This document shows positions 9,838 through 21,546 of a DNA stretch of 64,000 nucleotides, piece after piece. Below the pieces are notes generated by a model, which did no database searches, had not been told where the DNA came from, and saw only the letters and a program-made list of their open reading frames with translations. Made by a program: the position numbers and the translations under genes. The stretch lies in contig JADLSH010000015.1 of assembly GCA_016169945.1 (NCBI GenBank), positions 62,001 to 126,000 of the forward strand, given 5' to 3'. Within the stretch, counting starts at the first letter, position 1; every line of letters begins with the position of its first letter. Source of the stretch: Trachythela sp. YZ-2020 (lineage: Eukaryota; Cnidaria; Anthozoa; Malacalcyonacea; Clavulariidae).

Positions 9838-12800
9838 TTACACACTTTCAGGTTAGGAAGAATGGAACCGCAGGGGATATATTTTCAAACATATTAAAAA
9901 TGGTGCATGTTGTACCATTTAGCTTGACAGCTTACAAAGCTCAGCTGAAGGTATTGCAACCAGCCGAACAACAGGACAACACCTTGTGAAAACCACCTGC
10001 CAAATGAGTGATGGATGAACAATTTTTTCAATAAGTTCACCAGCTCAACAGAACCCTGAAGAGCTAGTTGAAAATCCACAAAATATTGATCAAAACAGCA
10101 GCCAATTCAGTGCTTGCAACAACAATAACACTGATTCTCCTCAAACCCAAATTATATTAGGTGAAGACAGCCAAGAACTGGGAGCCAACGTTAAACTGGT
10201 TGCAGATAAAGAGGTCCAAACTGAAGATGCAGTTTTCTTTTCGCAAGACCAGTTTGATGAACTTTAACGAAAAGCATCCTTTTGCCCAGATTTTAATAAT
10301 GACCTGCTCAAGATACAGTCTTTTGTTTCAAACTTGCCACAGCCTGATATGAATCCTGAAGCCTTCGAAAAAATGTGTACAGATGTTGGTGCTGAAAATC
10401 TCTATTTGTGCATAAAAGACACAATATGCTCTGATAGAAAGACAGATGAACGCAAACATATAAGTAAAATTCGTACCATGGTTATCATTTACATCATTGT
10501 GTACTCTCATTCTCAAAGATCAAATTATTTTCAAGTATCTTTATCAAGAACTCTGCAACTGCAATTCGGTATAAGTCAACAAGGACTTGAATCGCTTGGA
10601 ATTGCTGCACATCCGAAGACAGTTAGAGCTATGGAAAAATCATCCGCTTCCTCTCATAAAAGTGATGTTGTTAGCTTTATTAAAGCCACAATTGAAAATA
10701 ACCAGCTCTTGATATTCTGTATCGACGATTATCATAATATCCACACAAAGCACAGACCCGAGACAAAAACACAAACTGATGCAATATATATGACAACTTT
10801 ACTTCTGAAGGTATTTCCTGACATTAAAGCAGCATCACAGGATGAAATCAATTTGCTACAAAAAAGTCCAGTTGCAATTCCTGAACTTAAAACATTCATC
10901 TCAAGCAATGGTTGCTATCATTCGAAGACGTATGTACAAAGTATGCCTGACTGGGTAGTGGCAAAATATTTTGACCCTGAAGCGAAGAGACAGCGACTTT
11001 TAATACACAACTATCAACAAACAGAAATTCAGCAAATGAGGTGCATGGACAACACGAAACTTGTCGACAGCATTCAATTGCCACTCAAATCGTGTGAAAA
11101 TATATTAACTGCAGTTAATAAAATGCTTGCTGCTGGTCTAAAACTTTATCTCAATCGCTTCATTGCTCCATTTATTGGTGATTGGCCCATGCAATTTTTC
11201 ATCCGAACGTTGGTTTACTCTGATGCTCCATCTCTCCCTACAGTTTTGAAGAATGTAGTTCCACTCAGTGGTCCATTACATATCTCACTCAATGCCCGAT
11301 TTTTGCAGAGCTCTACACATTTCTCTTTGGTAGGAAAGCAAAACTGGCAAAGAAACCAAAACCCTGGAGGATATCCTTATTGCTAGAAGTTATTTATGGT
11401 GGATGGACACTTGTCAGGGACGCAATTCTATCGGCTAGGTAATTATGTTCCTCTTGTACTGAGCATTTATTCAATTGTATTTAAGTGCAATAATTACATA
11501 CTTTATTTCCAGTCCTTGCTGCATTGTTGGATTATGTTTGTTGTGTTCCGTAGACGACATTACAATAAAGCCTTGTTGGTCACCCTTTCTATGTTCCTCC
11601 ATTGGCAAGAAAATGGCCATTCCATGTTTGATGTCCTGCGTCAATGCTTGGTTGCTTTTTACGAATACCGGGTTGATAATTTCCACTTGTTATTAAGAGG
11701 ACGAACAAAGGAGACAGACACAGCTGAGCAAATAACCTTTAAAGCAAAGGAAACTGATGCCTGCAAACATGAGCTGCATGACTTCAAGTCGGTATTTGTG
11801 CCACTTAATAAATTCAATTTTAGCAGAAATTGTTATTGATGGGGAATTCTCCTCGTGGGTACCTGTAACATCTGGTGTTCCTCAAAGTAGTATATTAGGA
11901 CCTTTTCTTTTCCTTTTGTACGTTAACGACTTGCCTGATGTCCTGAGCACTCCAACAGCTATTGCCCTTTTTGCTGATGACGCCAAATGTTCCCGAGTGG
12001 TTCGTAACCCAGAGGACTGTATTGCTCTTCAGCGAGATCTGAATTCAGTGTCAGAATGGTCTAAAGTTTGGGGACTATCGCTTAACAGTAAGAAATGCGA
12101 AGTTCTAAGAGTATCTAGAAAACGAAGCGGTTTGTTGGAAGCCCCCACCTTTATTCCGTACACCATTGTTGACCACCCTCTTGCTTTGGTCCCTTCGACA
12201 AAAGATCTCGGAGTCGTAGTTAATAACAAGCTTACCTGGAACCCACATATTTCTTCTGTTGTTGCCAAAGCTAACAAGACTCTCGGCTTTCTATATCGGC
12301 ACTTCGGCAGTTCCTACATTGGACCTGCTCACAGAAGACTACTATATTTGTCTCTGGTGCGCTCTCATCTAAGTTACGCAAGTGAAATCTGGGCTCCTCA
12401 GTCACGCAAAACTGACTTGAAACTATTAGAGAGTGTACAGAGGCGAGCTACCCGTTTCATTTTGAATTGCAGCAAAGATCCTAATGTCCGACCCAACTAC
12501 AAATCTCGCTTGATTTCTCTGAATCTGCTTCCCAATTCTTACTGGCTGGAGTGTCGTGATTTATGCTTTGTGTACAAATACTTAAATGGTTCATTTAATG
12601 TACAGCTCGAAGATTACATCCAAATCTCAAGTGGCAGAACCAGGATCTCTAGTGACAGTTCAAACCTGTATCCAGTTCACCGTTATCGCACTTCGCTATT
12701 TAGAGACTCCTTCTTCAATCGTAATGTGCAACTATGGAACAATCTACCACTTGACATTCGTAAATCAGCAACTTTTAGTTCCTTTAAAACTAGATTATAC

Positions 12801-14185
12801 AAACATTATCTTAATAAGCTAAATAACATTTTTGATACGGCAGACTAAGTACTTGGAAGACAATATGTCCTTATTGTAGGTCTATTGACAGTCCTTCCTG
12901 CTGTTAGGAGATATATGGGCTGGTTTGCACTGTCAAAGTTTTTGTTATCTCGGTGGTGTTACCTTTTCTCAAACAAGTAAATTTGTCCTTTGATCAAATC
13001 CATGAGTTAGTTATACTTTCACGGTGATTATCTGTATTATGGAAACTTTGGTGGTGTAAATTAGCTTAAGACGCAAGCAGTGAAGGGTCTATTATTATTA
13101 AGGAGAATGGCGTATTTCGTCCAATAGTAGTTAGATAAACTAGATAGGTTTTATGTATATTTTCTGTTATCATAGACATAGTGTAAATTTAGGTGTTATA
13201 TATTTGCGGGGTTTGCCATGTTGAGACTTGGAGTCCGTTTGTGAATCCCTTATCTAACTTGCCTTTTGTTGTTTGTAATATCTTGTTTGTTTTAATGTAT
13301 TGTTGTAAATTTTTAGCGAGTTTGATTAAGGCTTCTTATATAGAAAGGCAGCTGAATTTCTCACCATAAAGTTTGAGTCCTTATAGAATCACCCTGATAT
13401 GGCAGTTCTTCTACCTTGTGTTCGTCGACTACCATAGCACCTTACAAAATGGAGGCTTTCTAACTTGGTTGACGATACTACTGTGACAAATCGAGTGCTA
13501 CCACTGGGATTTACCTCTGTGGAAAGACCACCAAACCCATAGAGGTAAAAAACAAATTAAATGTAGGCTGGGCTGGGGAGGGGGGGTCAACATTAGGGAG
13601 ACACAATATTTTACAGTGCATTAAAAATGGTTTTTCAATGTTTGAATCAACTGAAAAATAAAACTGCCAGTTTAATTTAGACTGCAAACAAATACATACT
13701 AATGCCCAATCAAGTAAAAGATAAATGCTTTCGTTAAGATTTATGGATTTATGTACCATAAATCTGTACATAATCACTTAATCAGCTGATTCAAATATCT
13801 GCCAATGTGGTATATACAAATTATGAATTAAACAATTAGAAACTTACATCAAGCTTTCCCCCATAGAAAATGCGATTTGCTTGTCTGCGGAAAGGACAGC
13901 CCCTTGTGGAAAGTTTTCCTTGGATGCGGACATTATTTTCACGTAGAGTGCAGTCTGTCTGACTTGAGTGTTTGCCGCATATGCCAATCGACTTTGCTTA
14001 CCGCAGTTGAAACTCTTGGCAAGACAGCAAACGACGCAGTTTTTACGAACGCAGACTACACGAACACTGGGGAAGGCGACGATGAAGATATGTTAACAAG
14101 TGACGAAGACAGCGAAACAGACAACGACGACGACGAACTATACGAGGACCAGTCAGAAGACGGTCAACATGGCAGCACTTCTTGA
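9838..14185 (+). pseudogene. Decayed multi-exon gene with C-terminal RING-like finger, interrupted by a retrotransposon
   Basis: Coding pieces lie in order at about 9838-9950, 10030-10264, 10268-11822, 13395-13544 and 13867-14185. The central piece has motifs such as CIDDYHNIHTKHRP and, later, VDNFHLLLRGRTKETDTAEQ and DACKHELHDFKSVFVP. The end has a RING-like half (CGHYFHVEC then CRIC) and an acidic tail. I recall this layout from an unnamed multi-copy family in cnidarian genomes; function unknown. Damage visible here: TAA at 10265-10267 (probably from CAA), a frameshift near 11300, a TAG just before the 13544 donor, and a CR1-like insertion at about 11825. The 13544/13867 junction keeps phase (AG|A gives Arg, then Lys-Cys). 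It is dead or nearly so in this copy. The family may itself be mobile, since it is repetitive. Confidence 0.65.
11825..13370 (+). mobile_element. 5'-truncated CR1/Jockey-type non-LTR retrotransposon
   Basis: An open frame running to 12848 encodes the C-terminal half of a reverse transcriptase. It starts at the B motif (SGVPQSSILGP, normally GVPQGSILGP), followed by FADD (the catalytic YADD-type box), the thumb, and the usual C-terminal region ending FKTRLYKHYLNKL. The upstream endonuclease and RT palm start are missing, as expected from 5' truncation during target-primed reverse transcription. The host frame ends at about 11822 and host coding resumes by about 13395, so the 3' end lies between 12849 and 13394. 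The frame from 11825 to 12848 is uninterrupted, which suggests a fairly recent insertion. Confidence 0.85.
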
Positions 14186-14702
14186 ACAATTTACTACAAC
14201 GGATCAGCCTTTGGCAAAGACCGAATGTTCCAAGCCAGTAAAACGTGAAGATCTAACATCTTCGACTGCGTCTGTTGGTGATGTTATATGATGTAGTGTT
14301 TCACCTGTACTGTTTCGACGGGAAAAATTACAAATTGCCACTGTATTTTATACGAAAGTGAATCAATCGAGCTGAAAATATGTACAAATTAGTGAAAAAG
14401 CACAAACACGAAGGCGACCAGATATGACACCTGTCAGTGGATAATTATCTATTAACTTCCAACCGGAAAATGCAGGTATATTATTATTATTATTATTAAA
14501 ACATCTTTTTATACGGTAACTAATTTAACCATATAAATATTTACAAAATTAAAAAGCTTGCTTTTCGTTAGGGCGTGTAACTAATCTCCACTAAACTAAT
14601 TTACATGCACACTATTGTCACTAATTCAAAATATTCTACACACAATAAAAATTGGTAATAAAAGGTTACGTAAACGTATATACTCATATACTCTAAAATT
14701 AA
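14186..14702. other. 3' flank with ATT microsatellite
   Basis: Non-coding sequence after the RING-like exon. It contains a short (att)n run at about 14481-14498 and possibly the 3' UTR of the decayed gene or the tail of the adjacent minus-strand retrotransposon. Confidence 0.4.
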
Positions 14703-15275
14703 TCAAATAGATTTTACATTTCTATTGTGGTTCCAATCTTTAGCAGCAGTATATCCGAAAGTCCTCTTCATTGAGTTTGTTTTAGGCTTCGACAACATCA
14801 GCATCTTATTATTGCTTCTCAAATTATATTTATCAGAATTTGAGATTTTAAACATACTTGAAATGTTTTCAGGACATTGATTAGTAAGAGCTTTGGATAC
14901 ATATGCGAATTTTTGCTCATTTCTTCTTTCTTCGAGCGTTTTCCAATTTAGTTTCTTTAAAATATCAAAGGAGCGAATTTCATATGTATCGCCTGTGATT
15001 ACCCTCGCTGCACGATTTTGAAGTCTCTGTAGCTTTTCTTTTAAACCTTCGCCACAGTTTCCCCAAACCATGGAGAAGTAATCAAAGCTCGGTTGTACTA
15101 AAGCTTGATAAATATATCTAAATATATCGGCAGGTCATTAACATATAACAAGAATAAGAAGGGACCAAGGTTTTATCCCTGGGAACCCCACAACTTATTT
15201 TCCGAGTGGACGATGTTGCATTGTTTACCTTGCAGTATTGCATTCTATTATTCAAATAAGATTTAAACCAGTCTA
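14703..15275 (-). mobile_element. CR1/Jockey-type retrotransposon fragment, internally deleted
   Basis: Reading the minus strand from 15275, an RT B motif (CGVPQG region, with a small indel) is followed by a LILVICxxP-type stretch and then, after a jump near 15120, by YQALVQPSFDY and GLKEKLQRLQNRAARVITG, the typical C-terminal domain. The block containing the catalytic YADD is absent, so the copy carries an internal deletion of roughly 200 codons. It is on the opposite strand to the element at 11825 and belongs to a different subfamily by sequence. It is inactive. Confidence 0.75.
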
Positions 15276-15323
15276 AGGCCTATCATTCATGCATGAAGCC
15301 GTTACAAAGCTGATTCTCTGGGC

Positions 15324-15660
15324 GCTCTCATTCGAAAATAATAGTGAAAAAGTGCAGAATTATTTGAAATTGACACGGTATTTCAAGCGCGCAATAGTAT
15401 TTCAGGCGTACGAAACGCGGTAATTCAAACATCGATATTTCGCGATCTAAGTTGAAATTTTAAAATGCCCACGAGGAATTTGAATCTAAAAGCATGCTTT
15501 ATCCGAATCTGTCGGTTAATTCAGCTGCACGGAAGGCTTAGAACAGAGTAATATTTTCTCACTACTTTTGTAGATGTTTTTAAGTTTCACGCATTATGAA
15601 TGGTCGAGAGCGAAAATGTAAAACGAAAACGAAAACGAAATTCCCTCTTGTAATTAGAGG
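15324..15660 (-). repeat. Dispersed repeat, copy B (inverted relative to 7146-7504)
   Basis: This is the reverse-complement match to 7146-7504, starting cattcgaaaataat and ending at ccctcttgtaatta. It is non-coding and sits immediately upstream of the R2-type element. Confidence 0.75.
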
Positions 15661-15867
15661 CCTTTAAATTCACGTTTACTTCTGAACGGGAAACCGCAAA
15701 CTGCAGCTTGAGGTTAGCCGTTTGCCGTTTTGGTCGATGCGAGTGCTTAGAATGTGTTTTACGACAAACGGCAAACGGCAGGAAGTCAGGTGACAAATTC
15801 TTCGCGTCGCGTTCGCAGTGAATTCTTCACGTTTCAAACGGCAAGAGGTAGGTTTTCACGTTAGTCA

Positions 15868-17922
15868 AAGGGCTCAGCGGGACCGTCGGGAATGGATGCT
15901 GAACTTTACCGGAGAATTTTGTGCTCGAAAAACTTCAGTAGTGAGGGAAAGATCCTGAGAGAAGAAATAGCCGTGATGACAAGAAACCTGCTGAAGTCAT
16001 GTTATCATCCATCCCTGCTTGAGAGCTATACGTCCTGCAGACTCATCCCATTAGACAAGAATCCTGGAATTCGACCAATAGGAGTGGGGGAAGTGCTGCG
16101 TCGAATTGTCGGCAAGCCTATAACTGCTTTTTTGAGGGGGGAGATTAAGCAAGCAGCGGGGCCATTACAAGTCTGCGCAGGATACAGTGCAGGAGTCGAG
16201 GCCGCCATACATGCCATGAGCCACGTTTTTGAAGAAGAGGGGACGGATGGAGTACTGTTGATCGATGCGACCAATGCTTTTAATCAAATGAACAGAGCGG
16301 TAGCCATGCACAACATCCAGATAACCTGCAATGAAATGTCCATGTACATAATCAACACCTATAGAAGCCCTTCAAGGCTATTTATTTGTGGGGGAGGAGA
16401 GATCTTGTCGCAGGAAGGTACCACACAAGGCGACCCTCTAGCAATGCCCTGGTACTCAGTTAACACACCCATCATGATACAAAGCTTGAGACTGAATATA
16501 CCAGAAGTCAAACAAGTATGGCTGGCGGATGACTCAGCAGGAGGAGGAAGACTGATACAGTTATATAATTGGTACAAGCACCTCGAAGAGGAAGGAAAGA
16601 AATTTGGTTATCTAGTAAATGGATCAAAGTGTTGGCTCATCGTGAAGTCACGAGAACTGGCAGACGAAGCCGAGCGGCTTTTTGGAACAGAAGTTAATAT
16701 AACAACAGAAGGAAAACGTCACTTGGGAGCCGTTATAGGATCCAAGGACTACAAAGACGAGTATTGCAAAGATAAAGTCCAAGGATGGAGGAAAGACATC
16801 GTAAATCTCGCAGAAATTGCAAAAAGCCAACCACATGCTGCCTACATTGCCCTCACAAAGGGATAAAAATCGAAATTCACATATTTCATGCGAACAATCG
16901 AGGCATTTGAAGAGTATTCGAAGCCCCGCAGTATTCGAGGCATTCGAAGCCCCCAGCAATACGCAGCCTCAAAACTAATCACCAAATAACACGCAGAGAC
17001 AATCAAAGGGCAAAGCGCTTTTATGGAACCGAGTGAGCAGTCTATAGATGATCGGAAGAGAATGCAGCAGACAATCAAGATGGAGACTGCTAAGTCAAGA
17101 ATGAATAGCATTGATGCATCTCTGTCCCCAGACGTACTACGTTTGGTAATGCAATCAAGAGACAAGGATGCGAGCTCTTGGCTAAATGCCTTACCACTCA
17201 AAGACCAGGGCTTGGCCCTTAATAAGCAAGAATTTAGAGACTCGCTGCGAATGAGATACAATCTGCCTCTGCATGATCTACCAAGCCATTGTGCTTGCGG
17301 AGATCGCTTCAACATCAACCATGCCCTCTCATGCAAAAAAGGGGGATTCGTGGCGCAAAGACATGACGGAGTTCGCGATCTACTTACCTCGTTACTCGGT
17401 AAAGTTTGCAAGAATGTGGAAATAGAGCCACATCTCCAACCTATCGACAACGAAAGCTTCAATCTAAGATCTGCGATTACATGCCCTAAGGCGAGATTGG
17501 ATATGAAGGCGGGAGGTTTCTGGTTGCGTGGAGCTGCTGCATTTTTCGACGTAAACTCAAAGTGTAACCAAGGCCGGCCAACGGAGACGATTTTAAAGGA
17601 GCACGAGAACGAGAAGAAACGGAAGTACCAACAGAGGGTTTTAGATGTTGAAATGGGCTCTTTTACACCTCTTGTTTTTGGGAAAAATGGTGGAATGGGG
17701 AGTGAATGCCAAATGTTTCTCAAACAACTGGCCCAGAAACTGTCAGAGAAGGATAATGAACGATATGCAGTTGTCATAGCGTGGTTGAGAACCAGAATTT
17801 CTTTTGAAATTTTGAGATCAGTGCATGTAAGTGTCAGGGGGTCAAGATCACCCTTTTTTAGAAAGGAATTTGAAATTTTAGACGAATTTGGACTGAACGT
17901 CAAGGCTGCTGGAGTCTTTTAG
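15868..17922 (+). mobile_element. R2-type non-LTR retrotransposon: reverse transcriptase plus restriction-like endonuclease, two stop codons
   Basis: One reading frame runs from KGSAGPSGMDA (15868) to 17922, broken only by TAA at 16864-16866 and TAA at 16987-16989, both in frame. The first part is a reverse transcriptase: RPIGVGEVLRRIVGK, motif A LLIDATNAFNQMN, the EGTTQGDP motif B, and motif C WLADDSA. The second part has CACGDRFNINHALSC, a C-x-C-x7-H-x4-C zinc knuckle, then RHDGVRDLL, ARLD and FFDV, matching the layout of the restriction-like (PD-(D/E)XK) endonuclease of R2-clade elements. Such enzymes nick a target and prime reverse transcription from it. The 5' DNA-binding region is missing. 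The spacer between the parts (about 16890-16960) contains a small internal duplication. I cannot say which RLE clade it is. Confidence 0.8.
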
Positions 17923-18330
17923 AATTTTTATCATATTTTAATAATATAGTTTTAAATAATTTATAATATTACGTATTCTGTATTCAAACATTATTGATGA
18001 GAAAGGGACATTTTGCGTAAATGTACACTAACATAGTTAATATTAAGTTGTATAATTGTATTTTCATCTACTATTTTTAATAAAATCAGCTTTACCTCAG
18101 CAATTTTTTAGTGTGAAACTTACGTTATCTCACGTATGGATGCTGCTAGTATAGAAATAAAGTTTCCCTTTCTATTTGCTATAAATTTCAAGACCAACAA
18201 CAGAACATTTTTGCATATTTTGTCCTTTCAAGCGTGATCGCCACAAGTAGAGGAAATCCAATATAAATCAATTCCTTGTTTAGCTAGAATAATGAGAATG
18301 TAATATTGTGCCTGTCTCTTTGTTTGACAG
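17923..18330. other. No gene seen
   Basis: The AT-rich 3' flank of the R2-type element. No 28S rDNA-like target sequence is recognisable. The last bases (tgtttgacag) are the acceptor of the next gene. Confidence 0.4.
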
Positions 18331-20202
18331 ATTCAGCGGACAATAAGTCAATATCGACAAATATTGCACCATTTCTTTGGCCATCAATCAGGCATGACAT
18401 TGCTCTAGCAAAGGAGGTTGCTTCAACTGCTCCAGAAAAGCCTGCCGAAAGGCACACACTGGCAGCTAACTTAAGTAAAGCTTTTTCGACGGGGAGAAAG
18501 ATTGTAGAAATCAAAGGGAGGGGGTGTAGAGAGAGGACAGAGCGTTTAATCGAGAAACACACGAAAAAAGATGGTATGGCATTGAAAAGGTACAGTATAT
18601 TAGTCCAAGTATATTAAATTATGGTCTATTTATATTTATGATTGTTGCCTGTTGGGTGTAATAGAGTAGACTGTTAATATTGATTCAAGCATCGATACAA
18701 GGCATTCTCTTGTCGCCATAAAACCAAAAATAATACTGAATTTTGATAGTTTTGCATGCAACACCAGTAAGAATATGCACAAAAAAGGTCTTAGTTGCTA
18801 CTTTCGATAAAAAATGTAGGTCATTCATGTACAGAAATATTTTTAGCCTGCTTCAGTTGGATGGTGACACTTCAGTAAAGGATGAGAGCCTATAAATGAT
18901 TAAGTTTGCATTGTATACTGTAGTTTGTATGAGATAGCTTGTATAATGTTGCACTAGGCTGCCCCACGATTTTCTCTATTTCCTCACAGAGATCATTGGA
19001 CTTTGTTTGTTGTCAACCTTTCAATTCAACACACACTTGATCCAATTTTTGCAGAAAATATGGTCCACTTCACTGGTGTCATTAGCTATGAAAACTATTT
19101 TTGTTTTATTTAATCACTATATAACAATTAATTTATAAAGGTCGGTGCAGAACTTTCACAATTTTGTGAAAGTAAAATAGAGAACTTTCACAGTTTTGTG
19201 AAGATACATAAACTTATCGAAGAGACATGATTCAAATGAACAATCGGAAATGGAAGCTAGAAAGAAAAAAGAAGAAGAAGACAGAAGAAAAGCAGAAACA
19301 ATTAGACGATCAGCCATTGAAGGATTATGCAGTGAGTTAAATAAACTACAATTATACGTGTGTGATCTGTACTGCAAGAACATTTGCATGTTAGGCCTAT
19401 TTCTAGACAGTTGTGGGGTCAGGCCAGGCATCCAGTGGTGCCAATAGAGAAAAAAGAGTGGTCGGAAGCAAAAGTTGTGTACAAGTATCATCATGGATGG
19501 ATCCAGGTTGATCTGGTACTGAGGGGGGCTGAGAAGGAGATGGTCATAATTCAGGGTGTGACTGTCAACCGAGGCAAGGTGAATCATCACTGAAGGCTAC
19601 ATCTTCTGATACCCTAGCAAAATGCCTACTATATGACTGTTCAGCAAAGGAGCTTATTAGGAGGCAATTGATTAGGGGGTAGGACTGTGCTACCACTGTT
19701 CTCAGACTTCTGTAAACTAGACCATAAGTAAAAAAAGCATTTAATGCATTTATAGAACGGCACCGTAGCAGTGATTCAGATGTTTTGGGTTGCGCTTCTG
19801 GAGACACCAATAGTGAAAGTGATGGTAATGACTCTACATCCGGTTCTGCAGCTTCTATTTCCAAAGGTAATTATCTTGTCCAGTTGGACATACATTCACA
19901 AAATTGTATTTGTATAAAAAGCCAGAACTTATTTCTTCTGCCATTTTTTTTGTGGTTAAGCTAGTCGTATAAAGAAAAATCCAAACAGGGCTAGCAAGCT
20001 GACAGCTATAGATATGCTTCAAACCAAGTATAGGGAGAAAACAAAACTTAAAGACCGAGAACTTGAAGTAAGAAAAAAGGAGCTGGAATTTCAGCGTAAA
20101 AAAATTGAGGTTGAGGCCGAAGAGAGAAAATTTAATTTAGAATTAGAGTGAGATGAAAGGAAGGTGATGTTGGCACTACAAAAGGACAAGCTCACTGAAT
20201 AA
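18331..20202 (+). pseudogene. Myb/SANT-like domain protein with C-terminal coiled coil, one in-frame stop
   Basis: Exons at 18331-18589, about 19208-19330, 19756-19866 and 19961-20202 join in consistent phase with GT-AG borders. The first contains a Myb/SANT-like trihelix (FLWPSIRHDIALAKEV, then RGCRERTERLIEKH). The second is a charged helix (ARKKKEEEDRRKAETIRR). The third is Ser/Asp/Gly-rich. The last is a long Lys/Glu coiled coil, as in transposon-associated or transcription-regulator Myb/SANT proteins. A TGA at 20149-20151 interrupts the coil; the frame then continues to a TAA at 20200. The first coding exon with the start codon is not seen. It lies tail to tail with the C2H2 gene at 20271, 68 bp away. 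The function is probably DNA binding; whether it belongs to a transposon is inferred. Confidence 0.65.
18620..19200. other. Intron of the Myb/SANT-like gene
   Basis: This is non-coding sequence between the first two visible exons. At 19153-19200 a short direct duplication of gaactttcaca..ttttgtgaa is visible. Nothing else was recognised. Confidence 0.5.
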
Positions 20203-20270
20203 AATCATGAAACAGTTAATGTAAATACTGTATCTTGTTAATATGTTAAATGCATACAACCCTTGTCAAA

Positions 20271-21546
20271 TCAGCTTTCCAGTATCTGATGAAAACCCAA
20301 GTCCTTTCTAAGAGCTTTACCCTTTGTCTTCTTTTCTCTTATCTTATATTTACTAATATAGTCTCTCGCATAAGAGAAAGAGAAAACTCGTAAAAACAAC
20401 TTAATAATATTTTCCAAGCACAACTTGTTTGTTGAACTTGACGGTTCTATAGCAGAGTCTAGTACAATGTTCGCCCACAACGATTTGACAACCGGAGAGT
20501 TTAAGATTGAAACACATATCATATCTACAGGTATATTTCTTACAGTGTCAGTTACTTCTCCCATGCCCACGTTTTTTCTGAAGCAAATCTCGGCTTCTTC
20601 CAAGATGCCCAGCAAATCCTCACACGGTGTTACAAGGCCTCCTCTGCTACGTGCTGATATAAAACTGTTCGCGCATTCACTTGACTTTAAGGACTGCAAT
20701 AATGCGTGTGATCCTTCGTTACAGATACCTTTTCTGTTTCTTGCTGTTTGGTATAATTTTGAAACAATATACCCTGCAATGTATGACAGTGGACCATGTT
20801 CGGAAGGATTGAGTTCTTTCATGTCGGTATTCGATGATGTAGGTTTAGATTTTGCATCTTCTCGAGCTTGGGAGATTTTGAAGAATCCAACTAAACGGTT
20901 AGCTACATTATCGTCTGTGCAGTGCAAAAACGTGTTCGCATTTATAGGTAACAAGCCATAAAAAGCTTCCAATAGTTTGTCTTGATTTCTCTTCTGACAA
21001 AACAATGAAATTGTATATTGGCAGAATAGCGTCAAACAAAGCTTTACTGCACGAAGCATTCCTAACGGCAGCGTTTATATCATCCCCATATAAATCATCG
21101 CTGATAATTTTTGTTTTTATCGCTACGATAATAGAATCCAGATCCCCCTGTGAAAGGCCATATCTTTCATCAGACTCGGTTGTATCTCGATGCTTCGAGT
21201 TTGTGTGTTTCGTCAAACCACCTTTCGACTTACACACTTTGGTGCATTTCGAACAAGGAAAAGACTTGTCCCCTTCAATTTCAGTTAAAGCATCGAGAAA
21301 CTCGGCATTAACTTCCTCTGAATCATTCGCTTCGACAACGGTGACAGAAACATTCAAATTATAATCGTCGCCAATGTCTGTCGACTCACCAGACATTTGG
21401 AACAATAATTCCTCTTCGTCAACGCGTTCCCCCCACAAGTCAGATTCTTCCTCGCTACTATCAGCTTGTAACATTTCCGTGTCCAAATTATTTTTCCTGC
21501 TAGCGCGCAAAATACGAGATATTATCGAAGGTTTTGTAGTTCGCAC
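20271..21546 (-). pseudogene. C2H2 zinc-finger protein of a repetitive cnidarian family, frameshifted
   Basis: The minus-strand frame 21546 to about 20990 gives an acidic N-terminus and one C2H2 finger (CSKCTKVCKSKGGLTKHTNSKH region, C-x2-C-x12-H-x4-H). A second frame, to 20271, continues with DKLLEAFYGLLPINANTF, LSYIAGYIVSKLYQ, ARSRGGLVTPCEDL and the basic end KGKALRKDL. The two overlap around 20985-20995, where the reading must shift, so one small indel separates them. The YIAGYIVSKL block recalls the C-terminal part of P-element/hAT-like transposases, but no catalytic triad is evident, and I cannot name the family. The first in-frame ATG is at the MLQADSSEEES segment. Earlier sequence may belong to an upstream exon boundary. 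Confidence 0.6.

Noticed and set aside
16842..17903. Long minus-strand ORF of 353 codons
   Set aside because: It lies antisense to the clearly recognisable endonuclease frame of the R2-type element and shows no domain of its own.
20425..20961. Plus-strand ORF of 178 codons
   Set aside because: It is antisense to the C2H2-family coding sequence, whose conserved motifs are on the minus strand.
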